64,000 bases of DNA from positions 36,596,671-36,660,670 of the forward strand of contig NC_134399.1 of the NCBI RefSeq assembly GCF_050003625.1, read 5' to 3'. The notes under the pieces were generated by a model. It saw nothing but the letters and a program-made list of their open reading frames with translations, was not told where the DNA came from and made no database searches. How positions within the stretch are numbered: position 1 is the stretch's first letter; each line of letters opens with the position of its first letter. This document shows positions 10,176 to 22,119 of the stretch, piece after piece. The stretch comes from Haematobia irritans (taxonomy: Eukaryota; Arthropoda; Insecta; Diptera; Muscidae). The translations under genes were made by a program, and so were the position numbers.

Positions 10176-11969
10176 TTTGTAAGTGGTAATATTTTGGTGT
10201 TTCTTTCTGTATGAATTTTGAACTAAATTGGCAATGTTACATAAAAAATGCGTTCCACCGAAAATAGGATTTTATCAAAGCGGTCCAGCGAATTTCATCC
10301 ACCTGCTTTGATCACTCCAATTGTAATTTTTGTCAAATTCCTCAAAGGACTTTTATCATGATACACTGTCTTGCGTTATGCAAAAGTCAACAAGTATTCG
10401 ATGAAAACGAGTTTCTATTTCCTATGGAAAAAATTTGCACAGTTTTTTTATGTGTATGATGAAATGAGCTCAATTTTCGTGTATACATAATTACAAATCT
10501 AATTCCTTAAAATGTATGTGTCTATACTAATTGCGTCTCCATATTGAATAACTTAGACTTAAATAACAAGTGTATGGGTAAGGTGTATACACTCACGTGT
10601 ATTCTCTAACATCCGCCCTCCCCAAAAATCTCATTTATGATCCATTCTTGATGACAAGTGTTTGGTATTTTATAGTAAAAGTCATTGCACCAAACAACCT
10701 TCCATCACAAAGTACATTGGAAATAAGGGTGGAATCTACTTCGCATCCACATTATTTCCATGTAATGTCCCTTAGTGGTTGAGGTTGATGCCAATGATAT
10801 TGGGGTGGCGAACATCATAGTCATTAATTTGTTTTTGTATGGAGATTATTTTTTTTATTGTTATTAATGGCCAACAATTTATTAACACAATAAATGTTCA
10901 AATTCATAAAAATTCTACTAAGGTAAAAATTAACTTGAATGGGGATTTCGAGGTACAGACTCGAAAACTTCATATGTGGTATTTGGCACGATATGGTGAA
11001 AGTTTCCTGTTTTGCAATTTTCTTCCCTTGTTGAAGGTGCTAACATTGGCGTTTAGTTCTAAACATCATCCACATTGATGATTGATGGAATATTAAGTGA
11101 TGTGACAGTGGTTATAATGCTTTCAGATTATGAAAGATATAAGGATGCGAGAATATATTTTCTAACTTTATTCGGAAAACTAATCAGATACGTAGATGAC
11201 TATTTTGTTGGCTTTATTCAGGGTAAAGATGAAAAAAGTGGATCTATTGGCCTTGTTTCCTAAAATGTTGGAAGGAAAATTCTATTCACAAAAAAAATTT
11301 AAGATTTTACTACTCTGAAAAAAAAAGCATGCCCGGTTCCAAAGATTTTGTCTTTACTTTAAAAAATTTGGTATTGATTCCGAGCCAAAGAAGCGGAGAA
11401 TACAAGTAAGGATACCTTTAAGACACAATTCTCTTTTAAATTTAGGTTTTGTGTACTTGCTTCTAGGAAGCAAATTTTAACTTTTCGCTTTCTCAGCTTT
11501 TTTTCTTCATATGCTATCAAAGTCCTTTAAAAACGAGTAAACGGCAACTTTATTTTCCAAATTAAGACTCGACATCCAGTAGAAATTATGCTATGTTTGA
11601 AGTAAAAACCTTCTTTAAAATAAAGTTTTGAAAAACATGTCCTATATTTGAACGATTTTTTGCTTTGTAGTCAAGATGCAAAAAGACAACAAATTTAAAG
11701 ACAGTTTCATTAATTTTAAAGAATTTTTCTGAGTTATTATAGTCAAGTTGACCTTAGCCCAAATATTTTTTCTTTCATGTTATGATATCCATTTTTAAGT
11801 GAAATCACTTAATTATAAGGACAATATGACTTCATTGAAAAGTTTATCGACTTTCTAACAAGGAAAAAAACTTAATATTAGAGAAATGCGTCTTCTATGC
11901 TAAGCAAAATTTGCATTCGTATTTCAAAGACATGAAATCTTTGGCCTCACAATAATATTTTTTTCAGTG
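10176..11969. other. Gene-free sequence with weak MITE relics
   Basis: No recognisable gene. Two open frames of 79 and 62 codons (10839-11263) have no identifiable domain. Near 11365, TTGGTATTGATTCCGAGCCA is the reverse complement of sequence near 56070 and resembles 12155-12190, so an unnamed dispersed repeat is present. Confidence 0.45.
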
Positions 11970-12190
11970 TAAGAAATGATGCAAACTCAGTGCAATGGCT
12001 GTTGAAATAGTGGACATACGTCCTATGATAAGCCCATCATCGCTTCTGCGTCAATTTTGCATCACTTCCGGATCTAAAAAGAACATTTGCACTACTTTTT
12101 GGCGACGCTTTTTTTGCTGGGAGTATAAATCTCTTAGTTTTAATGAAGCTATGTTTTTTGGCTCTGAATCAATACCAAAATCCTTAAGTG
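11970..12190 (-). repeat. Dispersed repeat family K, inverted copy
   Basis: On the minus strand it contains AATGTTCTTTTTAGATCCGG followed by AGTGATGCAAAATTG and AACAGCCATTGCACTGA. The same block occurs in plus orientation at 57285-57445 and twice at 45721-45900 and 46165-46340. The 100-codon plus-strand frame over it is antisense to the conserved block and is not supported as a gene. Confidence 0.6.
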
Positions 12191-13439
12191 AAGTTCAAAA
12201 TCTTTGTTTTGAGTGTTGGCTCCTATTGACAACTTCGTCCGATTGTAAATTCAACTCTATTTTTGCAATTAGCTATGCAATTTATAACAAGATCTAAACG
12301 AATAGCAAAAACCTGTATTTTATTATAACAAAATAAAATTGGTCTCAGTTATAAGTTATTAATATCTATGCAATGTTTTTATTAATTCAAATATTTGATA
12401 GAATTATCACACATTTGGCATTCCATCGATATTTGAATCCATGAAATCAATACAGTATTGCTTGCAATTGGAATGGAATAAGTGACTCTGTATTGATGTT
12501 ATCATCTACCTTTATGAGGCTGGCTGGCTATCTAAACATATTCAACTATGGTAGCAGCATAGTCGTTATACCACCACCCTTCCGGTATTAATAAATAATT
12601 TCTTTAATAAAATTATATTATTGACTATAAAAACAATAAACAGCTATACACAAAACAAGCCTCAAGACATCAACATCAAGCCATCGCAAAGCAATTAACA
12701 TTAAATCGAAATGAAATTCGAAATCGATCTGGGTTTTGGAGTAGCTTAAGCAACATCCACTTGGTCGTATCGTCGTCGTCGTCATCGTCATCACAACAGT
12801 CACAAAATAAATTCATTATTAAGTGAGCGGAACATAATAAATTTTATTTTAATAAATCCAATTAGTTGCGGACAAATTATCGACAGCACATGAAAATGGG
12901 CATTGAGGGCAGAATGCCATCGATCCACATGCAATGCTGGAAACAGATATCAAACCAGAAGACATCTTCCTACTGTCTTCGACTCTGAATGAATTTGGGT
13001 TTCGTTTTGTTAATTTCATTATTTATGCATAAAAATATTTTCAAATATACATTTCACTGAGCAGTTTATATTTATGTCAGGCCTATAAAGCGATAACATT
13101 GCGACGGAATATAGTCTGGGAGAAGTGAAGACACTAGGAAAATGTATGACAAGTACATATGGAACAATGAGATGTATGCATATTTTATGGATTGTTGGCT
13201 TTTCAATGATAAGAATAACATAGGAATGAATGCGGATGCTTCAGATCGATAACAAAATCTATGGCCCTCATACAGTTGTGTAGCATTAATTTCAACAGGA
13301 ATATCGAAGTGACTTTTTGAGGAAAAAAATTAGGATTTAAAAAAGTTATGGCATTGATACTACGGTTGCCACAGTTGGTAGAATTATATCAAAAATGGTA
13401 GATTTTGCAAACCATTCCTCCCCTACTAAGAAATACTTC
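12191..13439. other. Gene-free sequence
   Basis: No coding or RNA gene is visible. A short GTC/ATC trinucleotide tract lies near 12770-12795. Otherwise it is unremarkable AT-rich DNA. Confidence 0.45.
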
Positions 13440-15400
13440 ACTCAAGAAATAAAATTTTAACAAATTTTCTATAGAAATAAAATTTTGACCAAATTTTCTA
13501 TAGATATAGAATTTTGTGAAATTTTCAATACAAAAAAAGTTTTAAGAAAATTTTCTACAGAAATAAAATCTTTACAAAATTTTATATGGAAATTAAATTT
13601 TGAAAAAATTGTCTATAGAAATAAAGGTTTGACAAAATTTTCTATTGAAATAAAATATTAAGAAAATTTTGAATAGAAATAAAGTTTTGACAAAATTTTC
13701 TATAGAAATAACATTTTGACTAAATTTTCTACAGAAATAAAATTTTGATAGAATTTTCTATAGAAATAATATTTTGAAAAAATTTTCTATACAACTAAAG
13801 TTTTGCCAAATTTTTTATAGAAATAAAATTTTGACAAAGTTTTTTATAGTAATACAATTTTGAGAAAAATTTCTATAGAAATAAAATTTTGAGAAAATTT
13901 TCTACAGAAATAAATTTTGACAAAATTTTCTGTAGAAATAAAATTTTGACTAAATTTTCTACAGAAATAAAATTTTGATAAAATTTTCCATAGAAATAAA
14001 ATTTTGACAAAATTTTCTATACAAATAAAGTTTTGGCAAATTTTCTATAGAAATACAATATTGGCAAAGTTTTCTATAGAAATAAAATTTTGACTAAATT
14101 TTCTACAGAAATAAAATTTTGATAAAATTTTAACAAAATTTTCTATACAAATAAAGTTTTGACAACATTTTCTATAGAAATAAAATTTTGACAAAATTTT
14201 CTGTAGAAGTAAAATTTTGACTAAATTTTCTACAGAAATAAAATTTTGATAAAATCTTCCATAGAAATAAAATTTTGACAAAATTTTCTATACAAATAAA
14301 GTTTTGGCAAATTTTCTATAGAAATAAAATTTTGACAAAGTTTTCTCTAGAAATAAAATTATGACTAAATTTTCTATAGAAATAAAATTTGGAGACAATT
14401 TTTTATAGGTGTAACCTTTTGAGAAAATTTTCTATAGAAACAAAGTTTTGACAACATTTTCTATAGAAATAAAATTTTGACAAAATTTTCTGTAGAAATA
14501 AAATTTTGACTAAATTTTCTACAGAAATAAAATTTTGATAAAATCTTCCATAGAAATACAATTTTAACAAAATTTTCTATACAAATAAAGTTTTGGCAAA
14601 TTTTCTATAGAAATAAAATTTTGACAAAGTTTTCTATAGAAATAAAATTATGACTAAATTTTCTATAGAAATAAAATTTGGAGATAATTTTCTATAGAAA
14701 GAAAATATTGAGAAAATTTTCTATAGAAATAAAATTTGGAGAAAATTTTCTATAGAAATAAAGTTTAGACTAAATTTCCTACAGAAATAAAATTTTGACA
14801 AAATTTTCTATAGATATAAAATTTTGTGAAATTTTCTATACAAAAAAACAACATTTTCTACAGGAATAAAATCTTTACAAAATTTTATGTGGAAATTAAA
14901 TTCTGAAAAAATTATCTATAGAAATAAAGATTTGACAAAATTTTCTATAGAAATAAAAAATTAAGAAAATTTTCTATAGAAATAAAAAATTAAGAAAATT
15001 TTCTATAGAAATAAAGTTATGACAATATTTTCTACAGAAATAAAATTCTGATAAAATTTTCTATCAAAATAAAATTTTGACAAAAATTTCTATAGAAGTA
15101 AAATTTTGACAAAAATTTCCATAGAAATACAATTTTGACAAAATTTTCTATAAAACTAAATTTTTTTATAGAAATAAAATTTTGACAAAATTTTCTATAG
15201 AAAAAAATTTTTGACAAACTTTTCTACAGAAATAAAATCTCTACAAAATTTTATATAGAAATTTAATTTTGAAAAAAAAAATCCATAGAAATAAAGTTAT
15301 GACAAAATTTTCTCTAGAACCAAACTTTTGACAAAATTTTTTTGTAGAAATAAAATTTTGGCAAAATTTTCCATAGAAATAAAATTTTTTATACTATAAA
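13440..15400 (-). repeat. Long 29-bp satellite array, minus orientation
   Basis: About 65 diverged copies of the 29-bp monomer in the orientation AAATTTTGACAAAATTTTC + TATAGAAATA. Higher-order structure is visible. A block containing CTGTAGAA...GACTAAATTTTCTACAG, GATAAAAT, CCATAGAAA, TATACAAATAAAGTTTTGGC starts at about 13930, 14201 and 14490 (offsets 271 and 289 bp). The right end passes into a 110-bp non-satellite segment shared with 18985-19085. Confidence 0.9.
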
Positions 15401-15503
15401 TAAATCAAATTTTGTCTTCTTTAAAATGTTATTTTAAAGTAGAGGCTTTAATCTTAATAAGTTATATATATTATCCATATTAGTGAGCCCTTAAATGCGT
15501 TTT

Positions 15504-17290
15504 TATACCCTCCACCATAGGATGGGGGTATATTAACCCTTTCACTACCGAAATAAACCTAATGTTACAAACTTAAATTTTTCTTCTGTTTTTACTTGTA
15601 CTAACAGCATGTAGAACAAACATTGTAATTTTGAAAACCTACCTCAATTACTTCAAGAGCTATATGAGCTTGTTCTGAAAACTTGATTCTTGAATTGTGA
15701 CCAAATAGCCCTACGAAAATAAGGTCTATTTGGCCTATAATATCTTTCAAAGTGTGAGAAAAAAATCAAAAAAGAACCCGAAGAAGTATCAGCTATAGTT
15801 TTTGTATAAATGTCCATTTACTAGAAACATACAATAGGAAAATTGTCTCAAATTTTCATATTTTTCGTTTATTATTAAAGAGTTAATAAAAATGTATTTT
15901 AGTGCTCACCAATATGGAAAATATTTATGGCTTATTTAGATTAAGGTCTCTACTTTAAAATAACATCGAGAAAAAATCGAAAATAAGTGGGAAAATAGAA
16001 TTTGGTTTCTTTTTCGAATGTCCTTCTAAGTGGACATCGGTAGTGAAACTTTGTCATTCCGGTAGTTAACTTTGTCATTCCGTTTGTAACACATCGAAAT
16101 ATTGCTCTAAGAATCAATAAAGTATACATATTCTGGGTCGTGGTGAAATTCTGAGTCGATCTGAGCATGTCCGTCCGTCCGTCCGTCTGTTGAAATCACG
16201 CTAACTTCCGAACGAAATAAGCTATCGACTTGAAGCTTGGCACAAGTAGTTGTTATTGATGTAGATCGGATGGTATTGCAAATGGGCCATACCGGTCCAC
16301 TTTTACGTATAGTCCCCATATAAACGGACCCCCAAATTGGGCCTGCGATTTCATCCGATCCGGTTGAAACTTGGTACATGGTGTTAGTATATGGTCTCTA
16401 ACAAACATGCAAAACTTGTTCCAGATCGGTCCATAATTACATATAGCCCCCATATAATTCGATCCCCCGATTTGGCCTCCTGTTCCTCGTGGAGAAGCAA
16501 AATTCATCCGATTTGTTTGAAATTTGGAACGTGATGTTAGTATGTGGTCTCTAACAAACATGTAAAAATTGGTCCATATCGGTCCATAATTATATATAGC
16601 CCCCATATATACCGTTTCCCAGATTTGATCTCCGTAGCCTCTTGGAGGAGCAAAATTCATCCGATCCGATCCGAAATTTGGTACGTGTTGTTAGTATATG
16701 GTCTCTAATAAACACGCAAGAAGTGGTCCATATCGGTCCATAATTATATATAGACCCCATATAAATCGATCTCCAGAGCCTCTTGGAAGAGCAAAATTCA
16801 TCCGATCCGGTTGAAATTTGGAACGTGTTGTTAGTATATGGCAGCTAATAACCATGTCAAAATTGGTCCATATCAGTCTATAGTTATATATAGCCGATCC
16901 CCAATCCCACAAAAATTGGTCCATATCGATTCATAATCATGGTTGCCACTCGAGCCAAAAATAATCTATCAAAATTTTATTTCTATAGAAAATTTTGTCA
17001 AATTTTATTTCTACAGAAAATTTTGTCAAAATTTTATTTCTAAGAAATTTTTGTTAAATTTTAATTTCTATAGAAAATGTTGTCAAAATTTTACTTCTAT
17101 AGAAAATTTTGTCAAATTTTATTTCTATAGAAAATTTTGTCAAATTTTATTTTTATAGAAAATTTTTTTAATTCTATAGAGAATGTTGTCAACATTTTAA
17201 CTCTATTGAAAATTTTGTCAAAATGTTATTTCTATAGAAATTTTTGCCTAATGTTTATTTCTATAGAAAATTTTGTCAAAATTTTATTTG
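15504..17290 (+). mobile_element. DINE-A element copy 4, interrupted by a piggyBac-type MITE
   Basis: Hairpin at 15504-15533, core resumed from 16070 after the MITE, GTCCGTCCGTCCGTCTG near 16170, 153-bp array about 16270-16895, junction with GCCACTCGAGCCAAAAATAA near 16945, 29-bp array 16970-17290. The usual 3' unit is absent; a fold-back arm follows instead. Confidence 0.85.
15537..16048. mobile_element. piggyBac-type MITE inserted at TTAA
   Basis: The insert starts CCCTTTCACTACCGAAAT immediately after TTAA (15533-15536). It ends ATCGGTAGTGAAA, the reverse complement of the start, so the inverted repeat TTTCACTACCGA is about 12-14 bp. CCC-starting ends and TTAA targets are piggyBac hallmarks. 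The right junction is disturbed: the expected GGGTTAA is missing and CTTTGTCATTCCG is duplicated (16049-16082). The paralogous DINE-A copy at 19085 has an uninterrupted GTATATTAACTTTGTC at the same position. It has no coding capacity. Confidence 0.75.
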
Positions 17291-18010
17291 TTTTGTTATT
17301 GTTGTTTTTTTCTCTTTAATCATTGTTGTTGTTTTTTTTTTTGATTTCAGCTTAAAACCATGCATTGACAAAACTACAAGTGTAGCTTAACCAACAGAGG
17401 AATAGTATGCTTGTCAAATTTATTTGGGTAAAGCCCTATAGACTGCAAGGCGGTTGAATGGACAGCTGTTTCGGAATTACCACATTCCTCATCAGCATCC
17501 TCTACTTGCAGCAAAACTATCAGCCAATTATCAGAATAAATTCGGGTAATTCACTCAACCCAAAGTGAACTACACTTGAACCTCCCGAAAAAGGGTTTGA
17601 TAGTCGGCTACTGCCTAAACAAATTTGCAAGCATATCTCTTTTCCTTTGCCAAAATCAAATCATCGATTTGAATGTATATGGCTGGGTTTGTTTTTGAGC
17701 GTGCTTCCTCTATCTTCATTCGTTTTGTTTGTTATTGTTGGCTTCTCTTCAATCGTTATTGTTGTTTTTTGATCTCAGCTTAAAGCCATGCATTGACTAA
17801 ACTACAAGTGTAGCTTAACCAACAGAGGAAAAGTATGCTTGTCAAATTTATTTGGGCAAAGCCCTATAGACTGCAAGGCGGTTGAATGGACAGCTGTTTC
17901 GGAATTACCACATTCCTCATCAGCATCCTCTACTTGCAGCAAAACTATCAGCCAATTATCAGAATAAATTCGGGTAATTCACTCAACCCAAAGTGAACTA
18001 CACTTGAACC
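17291..18010 (+). repeat. Two direct copies of the fold-back arm/body, 428 bp apart
   Basis: The block from TTTCAGCTTAAAACCATGC to AAGTGAACTACACTTGAACC occurs at about 17346-17582 and again at 17774-18010, nearly identical, offset 428 bp. Both carry AACTACAAGTGTAGCTTAAC and the TTCGGAATTACCACATTCC body of the element at 3408-3888. Sequence between them (17583-17700) is not repeated here. Confidence 0.8.
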
Positions 18011-18990
18011 ACTTGAAATAAAATTTTGGCAAAATTTTCTATACAAATAAAGTTTTGGCAAATTTTGACAAAATTTTCTAATCAACCAAAGTTTTGGCAA
18101 ATTTTTGATAGAAAAAAAATTTTGACAAAGTCTTCTATAGAAATAAAATTTTGAGAAAAATTTCTATAGAAATAAAATATTGAGAAAATTTTCTATAGAA
18201 ATAAAGTTTGGAGAAAATTTTCTGTAGAAATAAAGTTTTGACAAAATTTTCTATAGAAATAACATTTTGACAAAATTTTTTATAGAAATAAAGTTTTGGC
18301 AAATTTTCTATAAAAATAAAATGTTGACAAAATTTCCTACAGAAATAAAACTTGGACAAAATTTTCTACAGAAATGAAATTTTGACAAAATTTTCTATAG
18401 ATATAAAATTTTGTGAAATTTTCTATAGAAATACAATTTTGAGAAAATTTTCTATAGAAATACAATTTTGAGAAAATTTTCTATAGAAATAAAATTTTGA
18501 GAAAAATTTCTATAGAAATATAAAATTTTCTACAGAAATAAAATGTTGACAAAATTTTCTACAGAAATAAAATTTTGACAAAATTTTCTACAGAAATAAA
18601 ATTTTGACAAAATTTTCTATCAAAGTAAAATCTTTACAAAATTTTATATAGAAATAAAGTTTTGACAAAATTTTTTATAGACATAAAATTTTAACAAAAT
18701 TTTCTACAGAAATAAAATTTTGACAAAGTTTTCTACAGAAATAAAATTTTGACAAAAGTTTCTAAAAAACTAAAATTTTTTATAGAAATAAAATTTTGAT
18801 AAAATTTTCTACAAAAATAAAATCTTTACAAAATTTTATATAGAAATTTAATTTTGAAAAAAAAATACATAGAAATAAAGTTTTGACAAAATTTTCTCTA
18901 GCACCAAACTTTTGACAAAATTTTTTGTAGAAATAAAATTTTGACAAAATTTTCTATAGAAATAAAATTTTGTCAAATAAAATTATATAT
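18011..18990 (-). repeat. 29-bp satellite array, minus orientation
   Basis: About 33 monomers in the same orientation as 13440-15400. The last ~150 bp (GAAATTTAATTTTGAAAAAA, CTCTAGCACCAAACTTTTGAC) match 15256-15400 closely, so the two array ends are paralogous. Confidence 0.88.
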
Positions 18991-19084
18991 AAATAAATCA
19001 AATTTTGTCTTCTTTAAAATGTTAGGCTTTAATCTTAATAAGTTATAAATATTATCCATATTAGTGAGCCCTTATATGCGTTTT

Positions 19085-20482
19085 TATACCCTCCGCCATA
19101 GAATGGGAGGTATATTAACTTTGTCATTCCGTAACACATCAAAATATTGCTCTAAGACCCCATAAAGTATACATATTATGGGTGGTGGTGAAATTCTGAG
19201 TGGATCTGAGCATGTTCGTCCGTCCGTCCGTCTTGGCACAAGTAGTTGTTATTGATTTAGGTCGGATGGTAATGCAAATGGACCATATCGGTCCACTTTT
19301 ACGTGTAGCCCCCATATAAAAGAACCCCCAAATTGGGCTTGCAGACCCTCTAAGAGAAGCAAATTTCATCCGATCCGGCTGAAATTTTGTACATGGTGTT
19401 AGTATATGGTCTCTAACAACCATGCAAAAAGTGTTCCATATCGGTCCATAATTACATATAGCCCCCATATAAACCGATCCCCCGATTTGGCCTCCTGTGC
19501 CTCGTGGAGAAGCAAAATTCATCCGATTTGGTTGAAATTTGGAACGTGATGTTAGTATGTGGTCTCTAAAAAACACGTAAGAAGTGGTCCATATCGGTCC
19601 ATAATTATATATAGACCCCATATAAATCGATCTCCAGAGCCTCTTGGAAGAGCAAAATTCATCCGATCCGGTTTAAATTTGTGGTGTTAGTATATGGCAG
19701 CTAATAACCATGCCAAAATTGGTCCATATCGGTCTATAGTTATATATAGCTGATCCCCAATCACACAAAAATTGGTCCATATCGATTCATAATCATGGTT
19801 GCCACTCGAGGCAAAAATAATCGGTCAAAATTTTATTTTTATAGAAAATTTTGCCAAAATTTTATTTCTATAGAAAAGTTTTTCAAATTTTATTTCTGTA
19901 GAAAATTTTGTCAAATTTTATTTTTATAGAAAATTTTGCCAAAATTTTATTTCTATAGAAAATGTTCTCAAAATTTTAATTCTATATAGAATCTTGTCAA
20001 CATTTTAATTCTATTAAAAATGTTGTCAAAATTTTATTTCTATAGAAATTTTTGCCAAAATTTTATTTCTATAGAAAATTTTGTCAAAATTTTATTTCTA
20101 TAGAAAATTTTGTCAAAATTTTATTTGTTTTGCTATTGTTGGTTTTTTTCTCTTTAATCATTGTTTTTTTTTTTTTTTTGATTTTTTTGATTTCAGCTTA
20201 AAACCATGCATTGACTAAACTACTAGTGTAGTTGGTTGATAGTTTCGCTGCAAGTAGAAATCAAAAAAAAAAAAACAACAAAAAATTTTGTCAAAATTTT
20301 ATTTCTATAGAAAAGTTTTGTCAAAATTTAATTTCTATAGAAAATTTTGTCAAAATTTTATTTCTATAGAAAATTTTGTCCAAATTTTACTTCTATAGAA
20401 AATGTTGCCAGTTTGTACGCAATCCATGGTGGAGGGTACATAAGCTTCGGCCTAGCCGAACTTACGGCCGTATATTCTTGTT
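19085..20482 (+). mobile_element. DINE-A element copy 5, paralogue of copy 4
   Basis: Hairpin TATACCCTCCGCCATAG at 19085, intact GTATATTAACTTTGTC, GTCCGTCCGTCCGTC near 19215, 153-bp array 19270-19750, 29-bp arrays 19815-20128 and 20280-20407 separated by a fold-back arm fragment (20129-20245), and a short 3' unit ending CTTCGGCCTAGCCGAAC...ATATTCTTGTTG (20408-20482). Confidence 0.83.
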
Positions 20483-20499
20483 GTTTTTTTTCTCATTTA

Positions 20500-20937
20500 C
20501 TCATTTTACATCGTTTCGTTTCAGGGCTTTAGCCGATTTACAAATTTATAGTCTGGAGTTTTTGTAGAAGTTTAAAAATGTTTCTCCAAATCTGTTCTGA
20601 TGTAAATATTTGTATATGGGAATATAAACCTTCATAATAATTCCCAACAAATTTGAAAGAGTTGAGATGGTATCAAAAAACTTTGGTCTACATAGTGGTG
20701 AAGGGTATTATAAAGTCGGTCCCGCCCGACTTTAGACGTTACTAACTTGTTTCTTTCTAAAATTGTGTTCCAACCCCAGGGCCATTAGCCGACATAAATT
20801 TAAAGTCCATAAATTTTGTAGAACTCTAAAAAATTTTGCCAGATCGGGTCAGATTTAGCATAAACCTTTATATATAGCACCCAACATATTGGATTTTATA
20901 TGCTATCGAAAATATGGATCTACAAAGTGGTGCGGGG
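20500..20937 (+). mobile_element. Two tandem 3' ends of another hairpin-terminated element (family E)
   Basis: Copy one (to 20752) contains CTACATAGTGGTGAAGGGTA, then GTCGGTCCCGCCCGACTTTA and ends ACTAACTTGTTT. Copy two (20760-20937) repeats the upstream part (GATCGGGTCAGATTTAGCA, ATATATAGCACCCAACATAT, GATCTACAAAGTGGTGCGGG) but lacks the terminal hairpin. A third copy is at 36641-36903. Confidence 0.65.
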
Positions 20938-21369
20938 CCGACAATACAAAATTATCTATATTGTGCTATTGCATTCATTACAACTGTAATATATATTCAA
21001 TACAAGTTGAATTACTTGCGAAATAAGTTTGTCTCGATGGTCATCATTGTCACCCATTCTGAATTGATAGAATGTATTAACTCAGTTCTATGCTCGCCTC
21101 CACTTTCGACCTCCAGTAGCATCCATGAATGCCTGGTGATTGTTTTGCTTATTGCGATTGTTTTTGGTTTCCGACTGAAACTACACTCCAGAGATATACC
21201 TCCTCATCAAAAAATAAATAAAATAGAAGAAGCAAATAACATAAGTCAACCAGCACTACTGGTTGGTCAATCATTTAATCCCCCATTCCCCATCCATCCA
21301 TTCATTCATGCACATATCCATCCAAGTGGAAACAATCAGTTTTATTGGAGGATGAAACAAATCATGTGA
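20914..21369 (+). CDS. Open frame of 151 codons, doubtful
   Basis: The frame starts in the family-E repeat end (ATGGATCTACAAAGTGG) and continues through non-repeat DNA. The predicted protein has two hydrophobic stretches (about residues 15-30 and 70-85) and a His/Pro-rich C-terminus translated from a CCAT/CATT-rich tract. I recognise no family. Because the start codon lies in transposon sequence and no splice or promoter context is visible, it is most likely a chance frame. Confidence 0.12.
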   Translation: MDLQSGAGPTIQNYLYCAIAFITTVIYIQYKLNYLRNKFVSMVIIVTHSELIECINSVLCSPPLSTSSSIHECLVIVLLIAIVFGFRLKLHSRDIPPHQKINKIEEANNISQPALLVGQSFNPPFPIHPFIHAHIHPSGNNQFYWRMKQIM

Positions 21370-22119
21370 TTTTTCGAAAATATTGTCATTGAAGTAAATC
21401 CAATCAGTTTGTCCGTCCGTCCTTCCGTCTGTGTGTGTGTCTGTATTGGAGCATCTCTCAATAGAGTTTATTTTATTGATTTGATCCATGAAGGGATCAC
21501 ATTTATGAAATAAATTAACAGGAACCAGAGATTATTTTAATCAACGACAAATGAGATAATTGGAACGACAATTTATGGAGGAATGAACGAACAACGACCA
21601 ACCATCCAACAAACCAACGCCATGACCAACAGAGAAATTATGACAACAAGCATTCCGCCTATGACCCCCAACAAGACTCCAGGGATTTGTGGTGACATGT
21701 TTGGCGGTAGTCTTTCTTTCTCATAGCAACTATGGAGTTAGCATCATTATGGGTTTATCTATCTTCGTCTCCATGTGAAAAAGGAGGATGCTCCCTCGCA
21801 TTGCTTTGCCCATATAGAAATGTGATAATGGCGCTTTTGATTTGTTAAAGAAGGGCTTGGGGGTCCCTGGTGTCAGTTATTGTCTATTTGAATATATTAT
21901 TTATGTTTGAATGGCCATAATGTAGGCTCTGAAGTATTCTTTAAAAAATAGTTTTAAAAACAATGAAAGGCGTAAGTTTGGAAAATTTCCTAGAATTTCT
22001 TTTTCTCATGTTACTCTCCTCGGGTTTGGAATTATGATTGTAATGTGTGAATTGTATTTACTTCCAATAACAAATAAAAAATATGGATATTAGCTAATAC
22101 ACTTAGTTGACAATGTTTT
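20938..22119. other. Mostly gene-free sequence
   Basis: Apart from the doubtful frame at 20914-21369, it holds only a CATT/CCAT-rich tract near 21285-21330 and a short GTCY/GT microsatellite at 21408-21442. The microsatellite may be a DINE remnant, but no flanking core is recognisable. Confidence 0.45.

Noticed and set aside
11995..12297. 100-codon plus-strand frame as a gene
   Set aside because: It is the antisense of the dispersed family K block plus another repeat; the related loci do not keep this frame.
20914..21369. 151-codon membrane-protein-like gene
   Set aside because: The start codon lies in the family E transposon end, part of the frame is a simple CCAT/CATT tract, and no family is recognisable. 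Kept only as a low-confidence entry.
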